From contig NZ_CP051684.1 of the NCBI RefSeq assembly GCF_012849375.1, positions 744,001 through 808,000 of the forward strand: a stretch of 64,000 nucleotides of DNA, written 5' to 3'. The translations under genes were made by a program, and so were the position numbers. Source of the stretch: Duganella dendranthematis (lineage in GTDB: Bacteria > Pseudomonadota > Gammaproteobacteria > Burkholderiales > Burkholderiaceae_D). Shown one piece after another: positions 24,751 to 33,233 of this stretch. The first letter of the stretch is position 1. Each line of letters starts with the position of its first letter. The notes below the pieces were generated by a model. It did not search any database. It was not told the origin of the DNA and worked only from the letters and a program-made list of their open reading frames with translations.

Positions 24751-25707
24751 ATGAGCATTACCATCACTGGCCAGGACACCCTGCAAAAATTCATCTTCGA
24801 TAACGCTGCCGTGCGCGGCGAGCTGATCGACATTTCCGCCACCTGGCGCGAAGTGCTGTCGCGTCACGAATACCCGGTCGCGGTCAAAAAGCTGCTGGGC
24901 CAGATGACGGCGGCGGCGGCGCTGCTGTCGGCGAACCTGAAGTTCAACGGTTCGATCATCATGCAGATTCATGGTGACGGTCCGGTGCGCCTGCTGGTGG
25001 TTGAGTGCGACGCCGAGCTGCGCCTGCGCGCCACTGCCAAGCTGAATCCGGACCTGGCGATCGCCGACGACGCCAACCTGACCACGCTACTGAACCCGCA
25101 TGGCAATGGCCGCTTCATCATCACACTCGATCCGCTCGACAAGATGCCGGGCCAGCAGCCGTACCAGGGCGTCGTGCCGCTGGACGGCGACGACGTGGCG
25201 ACCGTGATTGAAAATTACATGCTGCGCTCGGAACAGCTGGACACCAAGCTGTGGCTGGCGGCGGACGATAATGTCTCGCGCGGGCTGCTGCTGCAAAAGC
25301 TGCCGCATCACGGCGGCAAGGCGGAAGCCACGCCGGTCAGCGAAGAAGATGCGCTGGAAACCTGGAACCGCGCAGTCATGCTGGGTTCCACGCTGAAGGA
25401 GCAGGAACTGCTGGAGACCGGCATCGAGGTGCTGATGCAGCGCCTGTTCTGGGAAGAGACGATCCGCGTGTTCGATCCGCTGCACCCGCAGTTCCATTGC
25501 AGCTGCACCCGCGAAAAGGTCGGCAATATGCTGAAGATGCTGGGCCGCGAAGAAGTGGAAAGCGTGATCGCCGAGCTGGGCCATGTTGGCGTCAACTGCG
25601 ATTTCTGCGGCCAGCACTACGAGTACGACAAGGTCGATTGCGCGCAGCTGTTTGTCAGCAATGACCCGGTCGAAGCCTTGTTACCGGCCGGCGAAGTCAA
25701 GCACTAA
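24751..25707 (+). CDS. hslO: redox-regulated molecular chaperone Hsp33
   Basis: A 318-aa cytoplasmic holdase activated by oxidative stress. The four zinc-binding redox cysteines are present at C250, C252, C283 and C286 (HCSC and CDFC), together forming the C-x-C plus C-x-x-C switch. The N-terminal domain begins with DTLQKFIFDNAAVRGEL, typical of the family. It is 3 bp downstream of the gamma-carbonic anhydrase gene and convergent with the symporter gene; the hairpin at 25712-25735 separates them. Confidence 0.96.
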   Translation: MSITITGQDTLQKFIFDNAAVRGELIDISATWREVLSRHEYPVAVKKLLGQMTAAAALLSANLKFNGSIIMQIHGDGPVRLLVVECDAELRLRATAKLNPDLAIADDANLTTLLNPHGNGRFIITLDPLDKMPGQQPYQGVVPLDGDDVATVIENYMLRSEQLDTKLWLAADDNVSRGLLLQKLPHHGGKAEATPVSEEDALETWNRAVMLGSTLKEQELLETGIEVLMQRLFWEETIRVFDPLHPQFHCSCTREKVGNMLKMLGREEVESVIAELGHVGVNCDFCGQHYEYDKVDCAQLFVSNDPVEALLPAGEVKH

Positions 25708-25711
25708 GTAT

Positions 25712-25735
25712 GGATTCCCGCGAACGCGGGGATCC
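25712..25735. repeat. inverted repeat GGATTCCCGCG / CGCGGGGATCC between convergent genes
   Basis: Eleven-base arms with one T:G wobble surround AA. The unit GGATTCCCGCG with its complement is a common dispersed palindrome of proteobacteria. Located 4 bp after hslO and 3 bp before the symporter stop, it would form a hairpin in both transcripts and may act as a bidirectional terminator, although a T tract is lacking. Confidence 0.65.
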
Positions 25736-25738
25736 CAT

Positions 25739-26707
25739 TTAATCGACTTCCTTGGCGTAGCGCTGTGCCAGCACAGCGCACACCATCAGCTGCAACTGGT
25801 GGAACAACATCAACGGCAACACCACGGCGCCCAGCGCGCCGCCTGCGAACAGCACCTTGGCCATAGGCACCCCGCTGGCCAAGCTCTTTTTGGAACCGCA
25901 GAACACGATCGCAATCCGGTCCTCGCGATTGAACCCCAGCCGCCGCGCCGCCTGCGCGCTGATGAACATCACCAATCCCAGCAGCAGCGCATTCACCACC
26001 ATTAGCCCGGCCAGCGTGGCCCACGACACGTCGTGCCACAAGCCCTGCCCGACCGCTTCGCTGAACGCGGTATAGACCACCAGCAGGATCGAGCCCTGGT
26101 CCACCAGCCGCGTCAACGCCTTGTTGCGCTCGACCCAGCCGCCGATCCAGCGCCGCGCGATCTGGCCGGCGATGAACGGCAGCAGCAGCTGCAAGGCGAT
26201 CTGCAAGGCCGAGTCCAACGGCGAACCGCCGGCCATCTGCGCCGAGGTCAGCAAGCCGACCAGCACCGGCGTCAGGAAAATCCCGAACAGGTTCGACGCC
26301 GACGCGCTGCAAATCGCCGCCGGCACGTTGCCGCGCGCTGCCGCCGTGAAGGCGATCGACGACTGCACGGTCGATGGCAGCATGCACAGGAACAGGATGC
26401 CGAGGTATAGGTCCGGCGTCACCAGCGGCGTCAGCACCGGCTTGAGCAGCAGTCCCAGCAAGGGGAACAGCGCGAAGGTGCACAGCATCACCAGCAGGTG
26501 CAAGCGCCAGTGCGTGATTCCCGCAATCACCGCCTCGCGCGACAGCTTGGCGCCGTGCAGGAAGAACAGCAGCGACACCGCCACGTGGGTGACGTTATTG
26601 AAGATGATTTCGCCCTGCCCATGGCAGGGGAAGAAACTGGCGGCGATCACGGTCGCAATCATCGCCAGCGTAAAGTTATCCGGCAAAAAACGGGGACGCT
26701 TGATCAT
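25739..26707 (-). CDS. bile acid:sodium symporter family transporter
   Basis: A 322-aa inner-membrane carrier with about ten hydrophobic helices. The segments FFLHGAKLSREAV, LCMLPSTVQSSIAFTAAARGN, and AIVFCGSKKSLASGVPMAK match the SBF-like branch (related to YfeH), in which two crossing helices make the sodium and substrate sites. The solute is unknown. Its start overlaps the preceding lipoprotein stop (ATGA), so the two are co-translated. Confidence 0.88.
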   Translation of the reverse strand: MIKRPRFLPDNFTLAMIATVIAASFFPCHGQGEIIFNNVTHVAVSLLFFLHGAKLSREAVIAGITHWRLHLLVMLCTFALFPLLGLLLKPVLTPLVTPDLYLGILFLCMLPSTVQSSIAFTAAARGNVPAAICSASASNLFGIFLTPVLVGLLTSAQMAGGSPLDSALQIALQLLLPFIAGQIARRWIGGWVERNKALTRLVDQGSILLVVYTAFSEAVGQGLWHDVSWATLAGLMVVNALLLGLVMFISAQAARRLGFNREDRIAIVFCGSKKSLASGVPMAKVLFAGGALGAVVLPLMLFHQLQLMVCAVLAQRYAKEVD

Positions 26708-27015
26708 TTAGGGCACTTTACTTCCAGCACATCGATGGCGCCCACGGTCTTGGCGGACGAGGCGCTGCGCACCAGGTCGACCCGTTCCAGGCAATTCTTC
26801 TGCACCAGCCGCTCGTAGGTGCGGGTGCAGCTGATCACGGCGTCGGCGCCGCTGCCGGCGTTGCAGTAAAAGCCTTCGGCCTGCATGCGCACCAGCGCCT
26901 GCTCCATCGGCATGCCGGGCTGCACGGTCTGGGTGACGAAATGGCCCAGCCGCGACTGGTCGATTGAACAGGCTGCCAACAGCAGTGGCAGCGCCGCCAA
27001 GAATATTCTGCGCAT
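26704..27015 (-). CDS. small lipoprotein of unknown function
   Basis: A 103-aa predicted lipoprotein with a lipobox LLAAC (Cys16). The mature part holds four further cysteines (FYCN, ISCT, KNCL, VKCP) that may form disulfides. The motif VQPGMPMEQALVRMQAEGF looks like a BamE/SmpA-type segment (PGMS/T followed by a helix), so a small BamE-like fold is possible; this is inference. AAGGAG precedes the ATG. It is translationally coupled to the symporter gene. Confidence 0.68.
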   Translation of the reverse strand: MRRIFLAALPLLLAACSIDQSRLGHFVTQTVQPGMPMEQALVRMQAEGFYCNAGSGADAVISCTRTYERLVQKNCLERVDLVRSASSAKTVGAIDVLEVKCPK

Positions 27016-27128
27016 GTAGCTTTCTCCTTATTGCCAGACAGCAGTGTAACGCAATGTGCGCGTCATGATCCGGTCACACTTGCCACCTATGATGCGCAGC
27101 GTTATTCATCCCTTAATCTGGACAATTC

Positions 27129-29519
27129 ATGAACAAGAAATTCTCCGTAGTGTGCTTCGCCGTGCTGAGCCTGCCTATGCTGGCGATGGCAGCCAACGTT
27201 GCCGCCGCTGTTGCCGAAATGGCTGATACCCCTGCCGCCGTCGAAACTGCTTCGGAGGCCGAGGCCGCCGCCGCCGGTCCGATCGCCACCGTCGAAGTGG
27301 CCACCCGCAAGACCCGCTCGTCGGTCGACCTGAGCAAGAGCGACATGCAGAAAATCCTGCCGGGCATTAACCCGCTGAAGGCGCTGCAAACCCTGCCGGG
27401 CGTCAGCTTCCAGACCGCCGATCCATGGGGCAATAACGAACAGAATCTGTCGCTGTTCATCCACGGCTTCAGCGGTTCGCAGCTGGGCTACACGCTGGAC
27501 GGCGTGCCGCTGGGCGACCAGCAATACGGCAACTACAACGGCCTGTCGCCACAGCGCGCCATCACCAGCGAAAACGTCGGCAGCGTGATCCTGTCGTCGG
27601 GCGCCGGCGACCTGTCGACCGCTTCCACCAGCAACCTGGGCGGCACCATCGAGACCTTCTCCAGCAACCCGCTGGCCAACCAGAACGTCGCCGTGCAACA
27701 GACCGTGGGCAGCTACAAGACCTCGCGCACGTTCGTCCGCTACGACACCGGCAACTTCGGCGACGGCAACAGCGCCTACATTTCGGCCGTGCACCACGAG
27801 CAGAAGGCCTGGGACTTCAACGGTCGCCAGGGCGGCGACCAGGTCAACGCCAAGTTCGTCAACAACGGCAACAACGGCAAGCTGACCCTGTACTTCGCGT
27901 ACTCGGACAAGATCGAGCCGAACGAAGACAGCACCGTGCGCTCGGCTACCGAGAAGTACCAGCCGTACACCCGTCCGTTCATGTATCCGAACTTCCAGCA
28001 AGCGGTGAACTACCTGTCGCCCACCGGCGGCACCCCTGCTGCGGACGGCAACAACTACCGCAACTACTACAGCGATGCGCAGCGTACCGATTACCTGACC
28101 TACGCCAAGTACGACTGGAACATCAACGACACCACCACCTGGTCCAACCAGATCTACTACCATAACGACGACGGCGTCGGCGTGGTGGCCGGTCCTATCG
28201 GCGTGGCAGGCTTGCCGGCGCTGTTCGCGGTCTACTTCCCGGGCCAGAACCTGAAGCAGGTGTTCGGCAACTCCGGCTACGCCACCCGCACCACCGAATA
28301 CGCGATCAACCGCAACGGCTGGCTGTCGAATTTCAAGACCGAACTCGGCGACCACACCCTGCAAGCCGGCCTGTGGTTCGAGCACAACCGCTCGTCGGCC
28401 TACCGCCGCTGGTACGCGCTGGATGTCAACAATCCTAGCTCGCCATACGACCGTCCGAGCAACCCGTTGATCACCCAGTACGGCAGCGAGATCGACAACA
28501 AGGTCGCCCAACTAAGCCTGCAAGACGAATGGCGTCTGCGTCCGGACATGACCTTGCTGGCCGGCTTCAAATCCAGCCTGCAATTTGCCGATGGCCAGTT
28601 CCCGGTGCAGCCGAAGAACGGCGCGATTGCCGGCTCGACCGCACTGCCGGTCGGTAATATCGACACCAAGAAATGGTTCCTGCCGCAAATCGGCGGCCGC
28701 TGGGATATCACCGCGCAAGACCAGGCCTTCTTCAACGTGCAGAAAAACATGCGCCAGTTCGTCACCTACGGCGGTGGCGGCGCGTCGCCATGGAGCTTGT
28801 CGAGCCAGGCCGCGTTTGACCTGTTCAAACAGACCGCGAAGCCGGAAACCTCGATCACCTACGAAGCCGGCCTGCGCAGCAGTCACCAGCTGAACTGGGG
28901 TGCGCTGAGCGCGATCGACGGCCAGATCAACGTCTACCACGTCGACTTCAAGGACCGCCTGCTGCAGATCAGCCCGACGTCGGTAATCTCGTCGATTATC
29001 GGCGGCAACCTGGCGGTGCTGACCAACGTCGGCAGCGTCAAGACCAACGGCATCGACCTGTCGGCGACCGCCCACTTCGGCCGCACCTTCTCGCTGTACA
29101 ACGCGCTGTCGTACAACGACTCCAAGTACGACGACAACTACCTGAACGGCAAAGACACCGTACAAACCGCTGGCAAGAAAGTGCCAGGCAGCCCGGAGTG
29201 GATGAACAAGACCGTCGCCACCCTGACCGTGGCCGACACCGAGTTCCAGCTGATCGGCGACTACGTCGGCAAGCGCTACGCCACCTTCACCAACGACCTG
29301 TCGGTCAAGAGCTACTTCCTGATGAGCCTGGGCGTATCGGGCAAGCTGCCATTCATGAACGGCGGCTGGGTCAAAAACGCGCGCTATCGCCTGAACGTGA
29401 CGAACCTGGCCAATCGCGAGGGTGACCTCAACGTGGTGGTCGGCGCGGCCAGCGGCACGTACAATACCTTCCCAATTGCACCTCGTCAGGGCTTCCTGAC
29501 TTTGATGGCGGACTTCTGA
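27129..29519 (+). CDS. TonB-dependent outer-membrane receptor
   Basis: A 796-aa outer-membrane receptor with a signal peptide (ending AMAAN), an Ala-rich spacer, a TonB-box-like PIATVEVATRK, a plug domain (MQKILPGINPLKALQTLPGV, SLFIHGFSGSQLGYTLDGVPLGD) and a C-terminal 22-strand barrel ending in MADF. The plug segment with PLGDQQYGNYNG resembles receptors of the FecA-like carbohydrate/organic ligand type. No Fur box was seen upstream. Its TGA overlaps the ATG of the glycerophosphodiesterase gene by one base, strongly suggesting that the receptor imports that enzyme's substrate or product (inference). Confidence 0.92.
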   Translation: MNKKFSVVCFAVLSLPMLAMAANVAAAVAEMADTPAAVETASEAEAAAAGPIATVEVATRKTRSSVDLSKSDMQKILPGINPLKALQTLPGVSFQTADPWGNNEQNLSLFIHGFSGSQLGYTLDGVPLGDQQYGNYNGLSPQRAITSENVGSVILSSGAGDLSTASTSNLGGTIETFSSNPLANQNVAVQQTVGSYKTSRTFVRYDTGNFGDGNSAYISAVHHEQKAWDFNGRQGGDQVNAKFVNNGNNGKLTLYFAYSDKIEPNEDSTVRSATEKYQPYTRPFMYPNFQQAVNYLSPTGGTPAADGNNYRNYYSDAQRTDYLTYAKYDWNINDTTTWSNQIYYHNDDGVGVVAGPIGVAGLPALFAVYFPGQNLKQVFGNSGYATRTTEYAINRNGWLSNFKTELGDHTLQAGLWFEHNRSSAYRRWYALDVNNPSSPYDRPSNPLITQYGSEIDNKVAQLSLQDEWRLRPDMTLLAGFKSSLQFADGQFPVQPKNGAIAGSTALPVGNIDTKKWFLPQIGGRWDITAQDQAFFNVQKNMRQFVTYGGGGASPWSLSSQAAFDLFKQTAKPETSITYEAGLRSSHQLNWGALSAIDGQINVYHVDFKDRLLQISPTSVISSIIGGNLAVLTNVGSVKTNGIDLSATAHFGRTFSLYNALSYNDSKYDDNYLNGKDTVQTAGKKVPGSPEWMNKTVATLTVADTEFQLIGDYVGKRYATFTNDLSVKSYFLMSLGVSGKLPFMNGGWVKNARYRLNVTNLANREGDLNVVVGAASGTYNTFPIAPRQGFLTLMADF

Positions 29520-30721
29520 TGACCACACTTTATTTGCCTAAGCGCCTGTCTCGTCGCGGCTTCATCCAGACCGCGGCAGTGGCGACCGGCGCGGCCGGCG
29601 CCGCCCTGCTGCTGCCGGGCCTGTCGCACGCGGCCAGTATGCTGACGCCGGGTGCGTTCGCCACGCCGGACCTGTCCGGCATGCCGGGTGTCGGTCCGGT
29701 CGGCGTGGTGCAGCCGCGTCCGCTGATCTTCGGCCATCGTGGCGCCAGTGCGCTGCGTCCCGAGCATACGCTGGCCTCGTACGCCAAAGCGATTGCCGAC
29801 GGCGCCGACTATGTCGAGCCGGACCTGGTCAGCACCAGGGATGGCGTGCTGGTGGCGCGTCACGAAGCCTTCCTGAGCGAGACCACCGACGTCAGCAGCC
29901 GTCCGGAATTTGCCAGCCGCAAGACCCGCAAAACCATCGACGGCGAAACCCACGAAGGCTGGTTCGTCGACGACTTCACGCTGGCCGAACTGAAAACGCT
30001 GCGCGCGGTGGAGCGGATTCCGCAATACCGTCCGGGCAGCGCGCAGTACAACGGCATGTTCCAGGTGGCGACGTTCGAAGAAATCATCGACTTCGTCGCG
30101 GCCGAGTCGGCAGCGCGCGGCCGCATCGTCGGCATCGTGCCGGAGCTGAAACACTCGACCTACTTCGCCAGCGTCGGCCTGCCGCTGGAAGACCGCTTCC
30201 TGGCGATCATCGCGGCGCACGACTACACGCGCCGCAATCCCATCGAGATCCAGTCGTTTGAAGTGGCCAACCTGAAATACCTGCGCGGCAAGCTGGGCCG
30301 CCGTGCCAACCTGCGCCTGATGCAGCTGGTGATCGGCGAGAACGTGCGGCCGATGGACGTGGCAGCCGCCGGCGGCACGCTGACCTTCGCACAAATGTGC
30401 ACGCCAGCCGGCCTGCGCGACATCGCCCAGTACGCCGACGTGGTAGCGCCGCCGACGCGCAGCATCATCCCGTTGAAAAAAGACGGTTCGCTGGATGCGC
30501 CATCGTCGCTGGTGGAAGATGCGCACAAAGCCGGCCTGCGGGTGGAGCCATGGACCTTCCGTCCGGAGAACCACTTCCTGGCCGCCGACTTCCGCAACAG
30601 CGCCGGCGACGCCGTCCGCAACGAAGCCGGCTCCATCGCCGAAATCAAACGCTACATCGCCACCGGCATCGACGGCTTCTTCACCGACGACCCCGCCCTA
30701 GGCCGCGCCGCCCTCGGCTAA
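29519..30721 (+). CDS. Tat-exported glycerophosphodiester phosphodiesterase
   Basis: A 400-aa GlpQ-type enzyme that hydrolyses glycerophosphodiesters to glycerol 3-phosphate and an alcohol. The N terminus has a twin-arginine signal (LSRRGFIQTAA, then a hydrophobic stretch and SHAAS). Catalytic residues are in place: His73-Arg74 (FGHRGASALRPEHT), Glu100 and Asp102 (YVEPDLV) and His115 (ARHEAF). The length fits the larger periplasmic GlpQ group. It shares an A with the stop of the upstream TonB receptor gene, so the pair is co-translated. A degenerate hairpin repeat follows at 30729. Confidence 0.93.
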   Translation: MTTLYLPKRLSRRGFIQTAAVATGAAGAALLLPGLSHAASMLTPGAFATPDLSGMPGVGPVGVVQPRPLIFGHRGASALRPEHTLASYAKAIADGADYVEPDLVSTRDGVLVARHEAFLSETTDVSSRPEFASRKTRKTIDGETHEGWFVDDFTLAELKTLRAVERIPQYRPGSAQYNGMFQVATFEEIIDFVAAESAARGRIVGIVPELKHSTYFASVGLPLEDRFLAIIAAHDYTRRNPIEIQSFEVANLKYLRGKLGRRANLRLMQLVIGENVRPMDVAAAGGTLTFAQMCTPAGLRDIAQYADVVAPPTRSIIPLKKDGSLDAPSSLVEDAHKAGLRVEPWTFRPENHFLAADFRNSAGDAVRNEAGSIAEIKRYIATGIDGFFTDDPALGRAALG

Positions 30722-30728
30722 ACAACCC

Positions 30729-30753
30729 GGGGTCAGTTCCGAAGAACTGCCCC
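30729..30753. repeat. degenerate GGGGTCAG hairpin after the phosphodiesterase gene
   Basis: GGGGTCAGTTC pairs with GAACTGCCCCC across CGAA with one mismatch. The left half matches the palindrome unit seen at 8988 and 13613. It begins 8 bp after the stop codon and probably ends the receptor-phosphodiesterase transcript. The rest of the 186-bp gap before the S41 gene holds nothing I can name. Confidence 0.6.
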
Positions 30754-30907
30754 CAAGCCTGTTCACTCCTCCCACATCTGTTTTATGCCGCGTATATGCC
30801 TGTTCGTCGCATGCGCCAGCTTATAAACAAGTCAACAGTTAAGCTTCCAGCACGATCACTCCCGATTGCATCCTGATAAATTATTCATACTTATGGAGCT
30901 GAAGCCT

Positions 30908-32005
30908 ATGCGTAAATTCCTTCCCGCAGCAGTCATGACCCTCTGCGCCGTCACCCTCACTACCGCGCACGCACAAGCACCGGGGCCTGCCGCAGCGGCG
31001 CCATCGTCGCAGCCGTTGAGCGCCGCCGACAAGGCCGGCGCCGTCGATCTGCTGGCCCAACGCCTGTCCGCCAAATACATTTACGCTGACGCAGGCGACA
31101 AGATGGCCGCCGCCGTTCGCGACCATTTGCGCAAGGGTGACTACGAGAAGATTGCGACGGATGAGGAGTTCGCAAAAATGCTGACGTCCGATATCCAGGC
31201 CGCCAACCCGGACAAACACCTGAGCATCCGCTACGTCCCCAATGCACGGCCTGATATGCCTCGCCCCACTGCCAAGCAAGGCATGCCGGATGACATGCGA
31301 CAGCGTATGACCGAAGTGGGCAAACACATCAATTTCGGATTTGAAAAGGTGGAGCGCCTGCCGGGCAATATCATGTACATCAAGTTCGACGCGTTCTTTG
31401 AAGCGAATCTCGGCAAGGCAGCCGCGACGGCCGCCATGAACCTGGCAGCCAATGGCGACGCGATGATCATCGACCTGCGCGAGAATGGCGGCGGCGACCC
31501 GAACATGGTGGCGCACGTGGCCAGCTACCTGCTGGGCGATCAGAAAATCCATCTGTCGGACATCTACTACCGGGCGGATAATGAAACCAATTCCTTCTGG
31601 AGCGATCCCGCCGTTCCGGGCGCGCGCTTCGGCGCGGACAAGCCGGTCTACGTGCTCACCAGCGGCAACACCTTCTCCGCAGCGGAAGATTTTACTTACA
31701 ACCTGCAGGCCATCAAGCGCATTACGGTAGTGGGTGAAACCAGCGGCGGCGGTGCGCATCCGATCCAGCCGTTCCGCATCGATCCTAACCTGGTCGCCGT
31801 CATCCCAATCGGACGCTCCATCAACCCGATCACCAAAGCCGATTGGGAAGGTAATGGCGTAAAACCCGACGTTGCCACCGCTGCGGACAAGGCCCTGACC
31901 AAAGCAAATGTGCTGGCCCTGCGTCAGGTATTGCCAACAATTAAAAATCCCCAAGAGCGATCTACCCTAGAGAAACAGCTCGCCGAATTGGAAGCCGCTT
32001 TGTAA
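30908..32005 (+). CDS. S41-family serine peptidase (C-terminal processing / IRBP type)
   Basis: A 365-aa exported peptidase. The signal peptide ends AHA near residue 20. An N-terminal helical domain (DKAGAVDLLAQRLSAKYIY) precedes the S41 core: MIIDLRENGGGDPNM, then PVYVLTSGNTFSAAEDF containing the catalytic Ser, and TVVGETSGGGAHP with the loop that completes the active site. The layout, with no PDZ domain visible, is that of interphotoreceptor-retinoid-binding-type S41 proteins. GGAG lies 9 nt before the chosen ATG; an upstream ATG at 30893 would weaken the signal peptide. The terminator at 32011 follows. Confidence 0.87.
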   Translation: MRKFLPAAVMTLCAVTLTTAHAQAPGPAAAAPSSQPLSAADKAGAVDLLAQRLSAKYIYADAGDKMAAAVRDHLRKGDYEKIATDEEFAKMLTSDIQAANPDKHLSIRYVPNARPDMPRPTAKQGMPDDMRQRMTEVGKHINFGFEKVERLPGNIMYIKFDAFFEANLGKAAATAAMNLAANGDAMIIDLRENGGGDPNMVAHVASYLLGDQKIHLSDIYYRADNETNSFWSDPAVPGARFGADKPVYVLTSGNTFSAAEDFTYNLQAIKRITVVGETSGGGAHPIQPFRIDPNLVAVIPIGRSINPITKADWEGNGVKPDVATAADKALTKANVLALRQVLPTIKNPQERSTLEKQLAELEAAL

Positions 32006-32010
32006 ATCAA

Positions 32011-32034
32011 AAAGGCCGGAGTCTCTTCCGGCCT
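32011..32034. terminator. bidirectional hairpin terminator between convergent genes
   Basis: AGGCCGGA pairs with TCCGGCCT across a six-base loop. On the minus strand the stem runs into TTTTTGATTT, giving a good terminator for the haem gene that ends at 32042. On the plus strand the tract is weaker but lies right after the S41 stop. Confidence 0.75.
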
Positions 32035-32041
32035 GTTGACT

Positions 32042-33223
32042 TTAACGGTTGGCCTGTCGCGTAGCGTCGGCTTTCGGCAGCGCCGCGGTCATATCGACCC
32101 AGCTTTGCGGCTGCGGCTTGTTGCGCTCACGGACGCCGAAGAAGCTGACCACCAGGTCGCCATTCTTATCGAAGAATTCCACCGACGTCACGCCGGCGCG
32201 CTTGATCACGTAGCCGCTGTGGAAGGCGCTGTCGCGCAGGTGCAAATTGAACTCCGGGTCGAGCACGTTGAAGAAGCCGCCGGCTTCCTGCACCTTGACG
32301 ATCTTGCCGCTGTAGATCTGGATCGTGGCGTCATTGCCGAGGAAGGCCATGATGTCCAGCTTCTGCTTGGCCGACTCTTCCAGCAACTGACGCACTGCCT
32401 GCGGCGTGATCGGCTGCACCTTGTCCACCGGTCCCAGGCGCAGCGCCTGTTCGCGCGACATGCCGAACTCGGTCACCAGGCGGTTGAACTGGTGCACATC
32501 GTTCAGTTCATTCCACGCCAGCTGGTACTCCTTGACGTCGATCGCACTGTCCGGCTTGGAGGCCGGCTTGAGCGGCGCCGCCGCCACTTTCAGGTCGGCG
32601 CTTTGCACCGGATTGCGGAAGTCGGCCACGATCTTGTCGAACACCGCCACGCCTGCTTCGCTCTTGACGTACAGCTTGTGCGCGGCGTTGCCGCTCTGGT
32701 CGAAGAATTGCAGGCTGCGCGTGACGGCGCCATCCTTGCCCGGCTGTACCACGGCAAACGCGTACTTCCAGTTTTTAAAGGTGAAGCGCAGATCGATCTC
32801 GCCGCCCAGATAGCCGCCAGCGATGTTGCGCAGGCGTGCTTCGCGTTCCTTTTCCTTGTCGGCGTCGAGGCCGGCGATTTCTTCCTGCGGCTTCAGGCGC
32901 GTGGCGACGCCGGTGCGTTCGATGACGCCATTTTCATTGCGCGTCAGCGCCATCACGGTGCCGAGGTCGAGCGCGCGACGCATGATTTCGCGCGGCACGT
33001 TGTCCCCTTCCTGCAAACGCGTGACGGTCTTGCCGAGGCCGGTGGTGGCCAGCAGCTCGGCTTCCGAGACGTTCAGCCTGGCGGCGGCGTCGCGCAGCGC
33101 CAGCTTCGGCTGTTCGGCGCGCAGCGCGTCGTAGCGTTCGGCCAGACTGGCTGCAACCGCCGGCACGGACGAGATCAGCAAAGCGCCGGTCAGCGCCAGG
33201 GCAAATCGATGGTGGGGTTTCAT
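32042..33223 (-). CDS. HmuS/HemS-like haem-handling protein with an N-terminal signal peptide
   Basis: A 393-aa protein matching haem-degrading factor HmuS/HemS: the N-terminal AERYDALRAEQPKLALRDAA then LNVSEAELLAT, the first-lobe SLQFFDQSGNAAHKLYV containing the haem-ligand-type His182, and a second lobe with SVEFFDKNGDLVVSFFGVRE. HemS proteins are cytoplasmic haem carriers or oxygenases. This one begins with a clear signal sequence (RFALALTGALLISSVPAVAA), so it is probably periplasmic. It lies 10 bp downstream of a haem-type TonB receptor under a Fur-box promoter. A role as periplasmic haem binder or haem-degrading enzyme is inference. Confidence 0.83.
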   Translation of the reverse strand: MKPHHRFALALTGALLISSVPAVAASLAERYDALRAEQPKLALRDAAARLNVSEAELLATTGLGKTVTRLQEGDNVPREIMRRALDLGTVMALTRNENGVIERTGVATRLKPQEEIAGLDADKEKEREARLRNIAGGYLGGEIDLRFTFKNWKYAFAVVQPGKDGAVTRSLQFFDQSGNAAHKLYVKSEAGVAVFDKIVADFRNPVQSADLKVAAAPLKPASKPDSAIDVKEYQLAWNELNDVHQFNRLVTEFGMSREQALRLGPVDKVQPITPQAVRQLLEESAKQKLDIMAFLGNDATIQIYSGKIVKVQEAGGFFNVLDPEFNLHLRDSAFHSGYVIKRAGVTSVEFFDKNGDLVVSFFGVRERNKPQPQSWVDMTAALPKADATRQANR

Positions 33224-33233
33224 GGCGAGCTCC

